From the NCBI GenBank assembly GCA_005791855.1, contig SXUH01000248.1, positions 1 through 5,189 of the forward strand: a DNA stretch of 5,189 nucleotides, written 5' to 3'. The translations under genes were made by a program, and so were the position numbers. How positions within the stretch are numbered: position 1 is the stretch's first letter; each line of letters opens with the position of its first letter. The notes beneath the pieces were generated by a model. It was not told where the DNA came from. It did no database searches and worked only from the letters and a program-made list of their open reading frames with translations. Positions 1 through 5,189 of the stretch are shown here, one piece after another. The DNA comes from Bdellovibrionales bacterium. GTDB lineage: Bacteria; Bdellovibrionota; Bacteriovoracia; Bacteriovoracales; Bacteriovoracaceae.

Positions 1-194
1 AGCAGCATGAATAGAGGCATGAGCCAGATGTTTAGATAAGTAATGATTCCACCTAGGAGGGAGCTCCTCTCCGGGTTTTGTATGTGCCAAGACTCATCGG
101 GATTGAAGGGCTGTAGCACGTGAAAAAGTATGACGAGGAAAGTACCTATGACTCTAAGGTGGTCCAACTCATACTGCCGCTCTACTGAACTCAT
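1..194 (-). CDS. Acyltransferase-3 family membrane protein, N-terminal part (runs off the left edge)
   Basis: The reverse strand from an ATG at 194-192 is open to the window edge, giving 64 codons. The start of the product matches the first transmembrane helix of acyltransferase family 3 (OafA/OpgC-like), integral membrane enzymes that O-acylate sugars, glycans or other envelope molecules. Visible hallmarks are YELDHLRVIGTFLVILFH, with Arg14 and His25 forming the R-x10-H motif of this family, then a loop with SWHIQNPE, then a second hydrophobic helix from about residue 47 containing LMPLFML. An in-frame TAA at 206-204 rules out an earlier start. No Shine-Dalgarno sequence precedes the ATG. 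GC is 91 of 194 bases (47%), and ATA, CTA and AGA codons are used, unlike the adjacent genes, which suggests a different evolutionary history. It lies 79 bp downstream of mutS2 on the same strand. Family assignment is strong; the acceptor substrate cannot be told. Confidence 0.82.
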   Translation of the reverse strand, partial: MSSVERQYELDHLRVIGTFLVILFHVLQPFNPDESWHIQNPERSSLLGGIITYLNIWLMPLFML

Positions 195-215
195 CTCGAC
201 TATTTATCACATACG

Positions 216-221
216 AATATA
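216..221 (-). promoter_or_regulatory. Possible -10 element for the acyltransferase gene
   Basis: On the reverse strand TATATT (221-216) matches TATAAT at five of six positions and lies in the AT-rich 79-bp gap after mutS2. No convincing -35 hexamer is found 16-18 bases further upstream, and the implied leader would be only about 15 bases. No terminator hairpin separates mutS2 from this gene, so readthrough is an alternative. Weak call. Confidence 0.22.
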
Positions 222-273
222 ACGTAAAGGAAGATTAGCAGGTAGAGTGCCGTTGAACTTGATTGGGTGGATT

Positions 274-2637
274 TCACCGCAGCGTGATCTTCGTCTCCCC
301 GTCGTTCCCGTTCTCCGGCAGCTCGCCCTTGAAGTCCTTGGACCGCTTCAGGTACTCCCGGAGCCAGTTCTTCAGGATCCCGTCGCCGTGGCCGTGGATG
401 ACGTTGAGGTAGGGCACGTCGCCGGCGAGGAGGTCCCCGAGGGATTTCTCCACCAGGTTCTGGAACTCCGAGAGCCGCATGCCGCGGACGTCGAGCTCGA
501 GCTGCGAGTGGCCCGTCTTCTGGAAGCTGACGCTCACCTTCGGCTGGACCCGGGCCCGCTTCGAGGCCCCGAGGGTGGTGACGGGGACCGTGAGCTTGAT
601 GGATCCCTTGACGATGGTCACCTCGTTCTTCCGCCGGTCGATCGAATGGACGTTGAACTCCTTCTTCAGGAGGTGCGAGTAGACCACGTCCCCCGGCGCG
701 AGGTCCTGGATGTCCACGTCTCCCAGCGGGGCCACCGGCTCGTCGTCGACGGCCCCGCCGAGCTTCCTGAGCTCGGCCTTGAGCTGGTGGGCGCGCTCGT
801 CGACCTTCTTCACCTTGGTGATCTCGTTGTGCCGGGCCTCCTCGACGATCTGCCGGGCCTCGGCGAGGATCTTCTCGACCTCCTGCTTGGCCTTCGCGAG
901 CTCTTCCTTCAGCTTGAGGTTCAGGATCCCCTCCATGGCGCCCTTCTGATTCTTGAGCTCGACCTCGAGCTGGCGGTTGGAGGCGAGGATCTGGTCCAGC
1001 TCGATCTGCTTCTGGGAGACCCGCTGGAGGAGGGTCTCGTAGCTCACGTTCTTCGCGCTCAGGTGGGAGAGGGCCTTCTCGGGGACGCCCCGGAGCTTCT
1101 CGTGGTTCCGGGAGATGATCCGGAAGATCTCGATGGCCATGGAGCTCCCGGGGGTGCCCCACTGGATCTTGTAGGTGGGCCTCATGTCCTTCGTGTCGAA
1201 GCCCACGTGGCAGGACTGGTAGGAGCGGTCCTGGTGGATGAGGGTCTTGAACATCTGGTGGTGGGTCGAGACCACGATGTGGCAGACGGAGCGCTTGTGG
1301 AGCTCGTCGAAGTACGCGAGCGAAAGCGCCGAGGCTTCGTCGGAGGAAGTGGAGTTGAAGATCTCGTCGATGAGGATGAGGTTCGACGGGAGGATGTGCT
1401 CGAGGAGGTCGATGTAGTTCGTGACCTCGCCGGAGAAGGAGCTCAGTCCCGTCTGGAGGTTCTGGAGGTCGTTCCCGAAGTAGAAGAGGCCCTCGTAGGG
1501 AAACATCTCCGCCTCGGCCGCCGGCACGAAGAACCCGTGGTAGAAGAGTAGGTAGGAGAGCGTGATCGACTTCAGGAAGACGGTCTTCCCGCCGGTGTTG
1601 GGCCCGGAGATGACGATGCCGTGGTCGCTCGAGTGGCAGTCGGCGTTGTTCTTGACGACGTTCTTGATCAGCGGGTGGAAGAGGGCCGTGAACTTGAACC
1701 CCGGTGCCTCTTTTATCCGCGGGCTCTGGAGGTTGTACTCGAAGGCGAAGATCGCCTTGCTGAGGTAGAAGTCGATGAGGAAGACGGTCCGCTTCACTTC
1801 CTGCACGATGCCCAGGAACTCCCGCAGGGAGCCGGAGAACTTCATCGCGAGCTGGTTGATGATCTCGTCGATCTTCGCGATGAGCTCCATCCGGCGGTTG
1901 CAGTGGTCCCGGACCTCGAAGGGTTCGACGAAGAGGGTCTGGCCAGACTCCGACCGGGAGACGATGAGGCCCAGCTCCGAGCGGTACGAATCGGAGCGCA
2001 CCGGGACCACGAAGCGGTCGTAGTGGACGTCGTAGCTACTGTACTGGAGGAGCTTCTGGTTCTGCGGATTGTTGATCCACTCCTGGATGGTCCGGCGGAT
2101 CTTCTCCTCGAGCTCCCGGAGCCTCCGGGTCGCATCGGAGAGCTCCGGGTGCCGGTCGAAGTGCACGTCTCCGGAGGCGTCAACCAGGTGCCGGAACTCC
2201 TTGAGGAACTTCCGGGTGAACGGTTGGTAGTCGATGTCGTTGAGCGTCTGGATCTCGGCGATCTTGAAGCTCGGGAGGTCCTGCTTGATGAAGATCGCGC
2301 TCTCGACGAGCAGGACCACTTTGTTGAGTTCGGAGAAATTCAGGACCCCTTCCCGGGAGAGGTGGCCGAGATGACGCTCTAACGAATGATCCTCCGGGAG
2401 CTTGCCCAGGAGCTGACGCAGGAGATGGTGGTAGTCTTCCTTGAACTCCGACTGGTAAGTCTGGATCCGGGCGAACTCGGAGGCGAGCTCCGCGGGCCTG
2501 CCTTGGTAAACTTCCGACACGAGCGCTTTCTTATTGCTCTCAAAGTAGGCAAACTGGGATATGATCTTCGAAAGGACGTCCCATTCGACTTGCGTGTGGT
2601 GCACCGAGTGCTGGGTGGTCAGGAGATTGATGGTCAT
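274..2637 (-). CDS. mutS2: MutS2 ATPase with C-terminal Smr domain (ribosome collision rescue / endonuclease MutS2 family)
   Basis: A complete 787-residue protein, the usual length for MutS2 (about 780-800). Like other MutS2 it lacks the mismatch-recognition N-terminus of MutS. Residues 18-330 form the core/lever helices. The ABC-type ATPase follows: Walker A GPNTGGKT at 345-352, signature region SSFSGEV at 399-405, Walker B LILIDE at 420-425, H-loop STHH at 457-460, and GTPGSSMAIEI at 493-503, matching the family's GVPGRSNAFEI. A charged coiled coil spans about 530-625, an SH3/KOW-like segment about 645-690, and Smr about 713-787 with LDVRGMR at 715-721 and HGHGDG at 748-753. In Bacillus subtilis MutS2 binds collided ribosomes and splits them; older work describes it as a recombination-suppressing nuclease. 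Smr carries Asp-x-Arg rather than the Asp-x-His of cleaving Smr proteins, so splitting without mRNA cleavage is the better inference. The D-loop is divergent (FNSTSSDE where most have GAGTDPxE). The start is the only ATG after an in-frame TAA; no Shine-Dalgarno is seen. Confidence 0.95.
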   Translation of the reverse strand: MTINLLTTQHSVHHTQVEWDVLSKIISQFAYFESNKKALVSEVYQGRPAELASEFARIQTYQSEFKEDYHHLLRQLLGKLPEDHSLERHLGHLSREGVLNFSELNKVVLLVESAIFIKQDLPSFKIAEIQTLNDIDYQPFTRKFLKEFRHLVDASGDVHFDRHPELSDATRRLRELEEKIRRTIQEWINNPQNQKLLQYSSYDVHYDRFVVPVRSDSYRSELGLIVSRSESGQTLFVEPFEVRDHCNRRMELIAKIDEIINQLAMKFSGSLREFLGIVQEVKRTVFLIDFYLSKAIFAFEYNLQSPRIKEAPGFKFTALFHPLIKNVVKNNADCHSSDHGIVISGPNTGGKTVFLKSITLSYLLFYHGFFVPAAEAEMFPYEGLFYFGNDLQNLQTGLSSFSGEVTNYIDLLEHILPSNLILIDEIFNSTSSDEASALSLAYFDELHKRSVCHIVVSTHHQMFKTLIHQDRSYQSCHVGFDTKDMRPTYKIQWGTPGSSMAIEIFRIISRNHEKLRGVPEKALSHLSAKNVSYETLLQRVSQKQIELDQILASNRQLEVELKNQKGAMEGILNLKLKEELAKAKQEVEKILAEARQIVEEARHNEITKVKKVDERAHQLKAELRKLGGAVDDEPVAPLGDVDIQDLAPGDVVYSHLLKKEFNVHSIDRRKNEVTIVKGSIKLTVPVTTLGASKRARVQPKVSVSFQKTGHSQLELDVRGMRLSEFQNLVEKSLGDLLAGDVPYLNVIHGHGDGILKNWLREYLKRSKDFKGELPENGNDGETKITLR
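2560..2565 (+). promoter_or_regulatory. Possible -10 element for the NFACT gene inside mutS2
   Basis: TATGAT (five of six with TATAAT) lies about 73 bases before the plus-strand ATG, in a 60-bp stretch (2521-2580) that is 45% GC within an otherwise roughly 65% GC gene. The nearest -35-like hexamer, TTGCTC at 2534-2539, is 20 bases away, longer than ideal. The position is suitable, but the evidence is only a single hexamer. Confidence 0.22.
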
Positions 2638-2640
2638 ATG
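2635..2640. other. CATATG junction holding both divergent start codons
   Basis: The six-base palindrome contains the mutS2 ATG on the reverse strand (2637-2635) and the NFACT ATG on the forward strand (2638-2640). The two coding regions abut with a zero-base gap, so neither has a non-coding 5' region. Both starts are supported: an in-frame TAA blocks extension of mutS2, and the DR-motif numbering fits the NFACT start. An earlier NFACT start is not excluded by a stop codon but would add residues unlike the family. Confidence 0.75.
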
Positions 2641-3978
2641 ATTCAGTATTATCTCGATTTAGAGAAGCAGGTTAAAAGTATCAAAGAAAGAAGGCTCTCC
2701 CAAGGGCAAATTCAAAAACTTTACAGCACCGCTTTCTACATTTCCTTATCAATCCGCTCTCCCGGGAAGACCTGGCACCTCTACCTGGGAAGGGGCGGAG
2801 GCTACGAAGGAGTCTGGCTCCACGAGGCGCCTCCGCCGAAGGAACTCCGGCGAAAGGACAACTTCCTCGAGTACCTGCGGCGGCACCTGAGTTCGTGCAG
2901 CTACCTCGACGTCGACCTGGATCCCTCGGACCGGATCCTCAAGCTCACCTACCAGAAGTTCGCGATGGAGCAGGCCCTGCTCTTCTTCTGGAAGGGCCGC
3001 AAGCTCTACTTCCTCCACCACTTCAAAGATTCCCCCGACGCTCCCGCGAAGATCCTCCTGAGCTGGGGCGGGAAGGCGTTCGTCGCTCCGGAGGAGAGCA
3101 CGGACCTCTACGAACTCTTCGACGACCTGGGCCGGCACCGGGAGAAGGTGCACGAGCTCTCCTCTCCGAAGGTTCCGCAGATGGACGAGCTCCTCCAGGA
3201 AGAGCTCAAGGCCTCCGAGCTCAAGGCGTACAACTCGAAGCCCTCGTTTCTCCAGCGGAAGAAGGAGAACATCGAAGACGACCTCCGGAAGAGCCGGCAG
3301 TGGCAGAAGCTCCAGAGCATCCTCGACCAGGGCCGGGACCTCGACGGGGTCTACGAGCTCAAGGTCGACGACCAGAAGATCAAGTTCGAAGGCGACCTGA
3401 ACCCGTTCGAACGCCGGAACCTCCTCTTCCAGAAGATCAAGAAGCTCAAGCGCGGCGAGGGGATCCTCACGCAGCGGCTGCAGACCGTGGACGAGCTCAT
3501 CCAGGGGACGGCGAGCGAACCGAAGGTCACATCCACCGTCCCGATCATCAAGCCGGTGTGGGGGGAGGAGAAGGCGGCGGCGAAGGCTCCCCAGAGGTCG
3601 CAGTCCGAGGAGTACCGGATCATCCGGCTCGAGACCTGCCACATCGGCGTGGGAAACTCGTCTCAGGGCAACGACCAGCTCCGGAACAAGTGGGCGAGCA
3701 AGGAGGACTTCTGGATCCACCTCGACGGGTTGAAGAGCGCCCACGCCATCATCAAGCCCCTGGGCCAGGCCATCCCGACGCCGGAGATCATCAACGTCGG
3801 CGCCTCGATAGTTGCCCATTTTTCTCACTTTAACGACGACTGGATCCCGATCATCTACACGCAGGTGAAAAATTTGAAGGGTGTAACCGGAGCGGCGGGT
3901 ATGGTAACATACAAGAAAGAAAAACACCTCCGGTGTCCCCGGGTGAACCTCGATCACTTGCTCCAAGGACTAACATGA
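2638..3978 (+). CDS. rqcH: NFACT-family protein, RqcH/Rqc2-like ribosome quality control factor (compact form)
   Basis: A 446-residue NFACT protein, shorter than typical RqcH (about 570). Characterised relatives bind the split 50S-nascent chain-tRNA complex and recruit alanyl-tRNA to add C-terminal Ala tails that mark stalled peptides for degradation. NFACT-N occupies about 1-150, with SDRILKL at 97-103. Asp98-Arg99 matches the DR pair essential for tailing in yeast Rqc2 (98/99) and B. subtilis RqcH (97/98), and this numbering also supports the start chosen. A helical middle region (about 160-290) has GDLNPFERRNLLFQKIKKLK at 252-271, equivalent to the family's NaqxyFkkxkKlk motif. NFACT-R spans about 326-440: VG 338-339, ND 345-346, FWIH 358-361, SAH 367-369, YTQVKNLKG 407-415, GMVTY 421-425. 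The helix-hairpin-helix domain between NFACT-N and the coiled coil seems absent. AGGAG at 2621-2625 lies 12 bases before the ATG, a long spacing. The first 120 bases are about 38% GC, then GC jumps to 67%. The last codons overlap the next gene. Confidence 0.88.
   Translation: MIQYYLDLEKQVKSIKERRLSQGQIQKLYSTAFYISLSIRSPGKTWHLYLGRGGGYEGVWLHEAPPPKELRRKDNFLEYLRRHLSSCSYLDVDLDPSDRILKLTYQKFAMEQALLFFWKGRKLYFLHHFKDSPDAPAKILLSWGGKAFVAPEESTDLYELFDDLGRHREKVHELSSPKVPQMDELLQEELKASELKAYNSKPSFLQRKKENIEDDLRKSRQWQKLQSILDQGRDLDGVYELKVDDQKIKFEGDLNPFERRNLLFQKIKKLKRGEGILTQRLQTVDELIQGTASEPKVTSTVPIIKPVWGEEKAAAKAPQRSQSEEYRIIRLETCHIGVGNSSQGNDQLRNKWASKEDFWIHLDGLKSAHAIIKPLGQAIPTPEIINVGASIVAHFSHFNDDWIPIIYTQVKNLKGVTGAAGMVTYKKEKHLRCPRVNLDHLLQGLT
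2656..2684 (-). promoter_or_regulatory. Candidate promoter for mutS2 inside the NFACT gene
   Basis: Because mutS2 starts directly against the neighbouring ATG, its promoter must lie in the first codons of the plus-strand gene. On the reverse strand TTGATA (2684-2679, five of six with TTGACA) is followed after 17 bases by TAAATC (2661-2656, three of six with TATAAT). Transcription would start near 2649, giving a leader of roughly a dozen bases with no ribosome binding site. A GATAAT at 2653-2648 is an alternative -10 that would give a nearly leaderless message. The region is AT-rich, which makes chance matches likely. Confidence 0.3.
3965..3978 (+). promoter_or_regulatory. Shine-Dalgarno plus ATGA coupling site
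   Basis: AAGGA at 3965-3969 lies five bases before the ATG at 3975-3977 of the secreted-protein gene. That ATG overlaps the TGA (3976-3978) that ends the NFACT gene. The overlap plus a well-placed ribosome binding site indicates translational coupling and one transcript. Confidence 0.75.
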
Positions 3979-4772
3979 AACTCCTCTCCCTCGCTCTCCT
4001 GGTCCTCGCCCTCCCGGCCTCCGCGCAGGACGCGGACGGCTACCTCAAGGCCTTCGACGGCAAGGTCTACTCCCTGAAGTCCAAGGGCGTGAAGGAGTTC
4101 GTGGTGGACATCGAAAGCTCGAAGCTCACCAAGCAGATGAACGACCAGCAGACCTTCGGGAAGATCGGGAAGCTCGTCTTCAGGACCTTCTGGACCGCGA
4201 GCCCAGAGCGGCTGGACATCGTGGTCGAGGGCATGCCCGAAGGGTTCAAGGAAGTGAAGGAAGAGCTCAAGGCCAGCGTCCTCGGCGTGGTCGAGAACCT
4301 CCTCCCGCCGACCACCGCGCAGAAGTTCCCCGGGTACAAGTTCACGCAGGCGAAGGGCTCGAAGGAAGTCGTCGCCACCGACGGCACCGGCGTGGCACCC
4401 ATCCCGTCGTTCGTCCTGAGGTTCGACGCCCAGGACCGGCTCACCGAGGTCCTCGGGAGGAAGCCGGTGGGGGAGTTCGTCTCGAAGCCCACCTACGAGA
4501 GAGAAGCCTTCTCCGATGGGAAGCTCGTCCTGAAGAAGCTCGAGACCACCACCTCCGAGCGCGGGCAGACCCTTGTTATGCGGAAGGATCTGCGGTACTC
4601 CAAGGCCGACGGGATCGGCGTCCTCTCCGAGGTGGAGATCACCACCGAGCAGAAGGGACAGAAGCCGCAGGCGAAGCCGACGGTGATCAGCGAAACCGTG
4701 ACCTTCAAGAACTACAAGATCAACAGCGGTGAAGCGCTGAAGCACTTCCTCAACAAGTCCCAGGCCGAGTAG
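3975..4772 (+). CDS. Exported protein of unknown function, possibly LolA-like fold
   Basis: A 265-residue protein with a clear Sec signal peptide: Lys2, a hydrophobic stretch at residues 3-14, and ASA|Q giving cleavage after Ala17. There is no lipobox cysteine, and no cysteine anywhere, so a soluble periplasmic or exported product is expected. The mature part has no transmembrane segment. It alternates short beta-like stretches with charged turns (for example VKEFVVDIESSKL 39-51, KLVFRTFW 66-73, ERLDIVVEGMP 78-88, PSFVLRFDAQDRL 144-156) and ends with VTFKNYKINSGEALKHF at 242-258. This resembles the closing strand of LolA/outer-membrane-lipoprotein-sorting-like proteins, but the similarity is weak and judged by eye. 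The start at 3975 is chosen because it gives a good signal peptide and has AAGGA five bases upstream; an upstream in-frame ATG at 3933 would bury the signal peptide. Its ATG overlaps the NFACT stop by four bases. Function unknown; codon use is the same GC-rich type as mutS2. Confidence 0.85.
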   Translation: MKLLSLALLVLALPASAQDADGYLKAFDGKVYSLKSKGVKEFVVDIESSKLTKQMNDQQTFGKIGKLVFRTFWTASPERLDIVVEGMPEGFKEVKEELKASVLGVVENLLPPTTAQKFPGYKFTQAKGSKEVVATDGTGVAPIPSFVLRFDAQDRLTEVLGRKPVGEFVSKPTYEREAFSDGKLVLKKLETTTSERGQTLVMRKDLRYSKADGIGVLSEVEITTEQKGQKPQAKPTVISETVTFKNYKINSGEALKHFLNKSQAE

Positions 4773-4824
4773 AACCCGATATCCGATCGTTTCGGTTTAC
4801 TTGAAACTCTTCCTCATTCACCCT

Positions 4825-4852
4825 TTGAGTGGGGCCCCCAAGTGGTTATACT
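4825..4852 (+). promoter_or_regulatory. Sigma-70-type promoter for the downstream methyltransferase gene
   Basis: TTGAGT (4825-4830, four of six with TTGACA) and TATACT (4847-4852, five of six with TATAAT) are separated by 16 bases. Transcription would start near 4859, leaving a leader of about 20 bases before the GTG at 4879. This is the best promoter in the window and sits in the only sizeable plus-strand intergenic gap (4773-4878). The spacer carries GGGGCCCC (4831-4838), a perfect palindrome that could affect spacing or bind a regulator, though no regulator is known to me. Confidence 0.6.
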
Positions 4853-4878
4853 AAGTACATAACTTTCGAGGCTCACCC

Positions 4879-5189
4879 GTGCGTAAACTGTCTCTCGCCA
4901 AAAGCGGATTTAATAAAATTAAAAGTCACCAGCTCGAACTCAAGGCCTCCGACCTGGAAGACTCCGTGAAGTCCCTCCCGCCGGGGGAGTGGTGCCTCCT
5001 CACCTTCCAGGCAGAAGCCTGGGTCGGGTTCGTGAACTCGCAGATCGAGGACCGGTACCCCTGCTGCAAGGTCCTCGAGAAACTCGACCTGGCCCGAGCC
5101 GAGGCCTTCCGTCCGGAGGGGTTGATCGAGGAGAAGATCCGCCGCGCCCGGGAGCACCGCCTCCTCTGGACCGACTACGAAGCCGGGTC
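4879..5189 (+). CDS. Probable RlmI-like class I SAM-dependent 23S rRNA methyltransferase, N-terminal part (runs off the right edge)
   Basis: An open frame from GTG at 4879 runs to the window end, giving 103 complete codons. It reads MRKLSLAKSGFNKIKSHQLE at the start. GAGG at 4868-4871 lies seven bases before the GTG, and an in-frame TAA at 4852-4854 leaves no better start. The pattern LPPGEWCLLTFQAEAWVGFV, then NSQIEDRY, then IEEKIRRAREHRLLW and DYEAGS resembles the end of the PUA domain and the linker of RlmI-type enzymes: a Gly before the strand, a W-x-G/A-x-G-like strand, SQI-x-x-R, then an R-rich helix, then the segment leading to the R-L-V/I motif. RlmI methylates cytosine 1962 of 23S rRNA at C5. 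The SAM-binding and catalytic regions lie beyond the window, so this rests on N-terminal similarity alone. The first codons are AT-rich (TTT AAT AAA ATT AAA), unlike the rest. It has its own promoter and is not coupled to the gene before it. Confidence 0.5.
   Translation, partial: MRKLSLAKSGFNKIKSHQLELKASDLEDSVKSLPPGEWCLLTFQAEAWVGFVNSQIEDRYPCCKVLEKLDLARAEAFRPEGLIEEKIRRAREHRLLWTDYEAG

Noticed and set aside
195..273. Search for a terminator of mutS2 or a small RNA in the left gap
   Set aside because: No stable stem or T tract seen on either strand; only an AT-rich spacer with a weak -10-like hexamer.
247..2382. Long plus-strand open frames (247-1551 and 1621-2382) opposite mutS2
   Set aside because: They are antisense frames kept open by the strong G/C third-position bias of mutS2. 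Their translations are low-complexity, rich in Leu/Val/Glu/Asp, with no recognisable domain.
2386..2637. Extending the NFACT gene upstream to 2386
   Set aside because: The extra residues are the antisense of mutS2, and adding them would shift the DR pair far from its usual position near residue 98.
2895..3833. Alternative plus-strand frame inside the NFACT gene
   Set aside because: Pro/Arg/Gly-rich shadow translation with no family features; the NFACT frame explains the region.
2749..3966. 405-codon minus-strand open frame opposite the NFACT gene
   Set aside because: Same composition artefact: Leu/Val/Glu/Arg-rich product with no motif, while the opposite strand encodes clear NFACT domains.
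3954..4745. Minus-strand open frame opposite the exported-protein gene
   Set aside because: Leu/Gly/Glu-rich shadow; the forward frame has a signal peptide, ribosome binding site and normal start.
4773..4798. Possible terminator after the exported-protein gene (CCGA at 4783-4786 with TCGG at 4792-4795, then TTT)
   Set aside because: A four-base-pair stem with a three-base T run is too weak to call an intrinsic terminator.
4873..5157. Minus-strand open frame at the right end
   Set aside because: It overlaps a forward frame with promoter, GAGG and family resemblance; the reverse product shows nothing recognisable.

Overview
The window fits a bacterium with a GC-rich genome and very strong G/C-ending codon preference (CTC, ATC, AAG, GAG, GTC dominate). 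A Sec signal peptide on one product and the gene order suggest a diderm. The gene content does not fix the phylum; a Bdellovibrionota-like or related lineage is only a guess. The layout is compact, with five protein genes and only two real intergenic gaps (about 80 and 106 bp). I saw no RNA gene, CRISPR array, insertion sequence or long repeat.

Left to right: (1) positions 1-194, minus strand, the N-terminal 64 codons of a membrane acyltransferase-3 family protein. It is about 47% GC and uses codons its neighbours avoid. (2) 274-2637, minus strand, a complete 787-residue MutS2 with ATPase, coiled coil, SH3/KOW-like segment and C-terminal Smr domain. (3) 2638-3978, plus strand, a compact 446-residue NFACT-family protein (RqcH/Rqc2 type) that keeps the Asp-Arg pair needed for tailing in characterised members but appears to lack the helix-hairpin-helix domain. 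(4) 3975-4772, plus strand, a 265-residue exported protein of unknown function, possibly LolA-like, overlapping the NFACT gene by ATGA. (5) From 4879 to the window end, plus strand, the N-terminus of a probable RlmI-type 23S rRNA methyltransferase, starting at GTG behind a good sigma-70-like promoter.

The centre of interest is the mutS2/NFACT pair. The two genes are divergent with no base between their start codons: both ATGs lie in one CATATG palindrome. Each gene's leader and promoter must therefore sit inside the other's coding sequence, and GC drops there. In Bacillus subtilis, MutS2 splits collided ribosomes and RqcH extends the nascent chain on the released large subunit with alanine. 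The arrangement therefore looks like a back-to-back ribosome-rescue module, with another probable ribosome-directed enzyme about 900 bp downstream.
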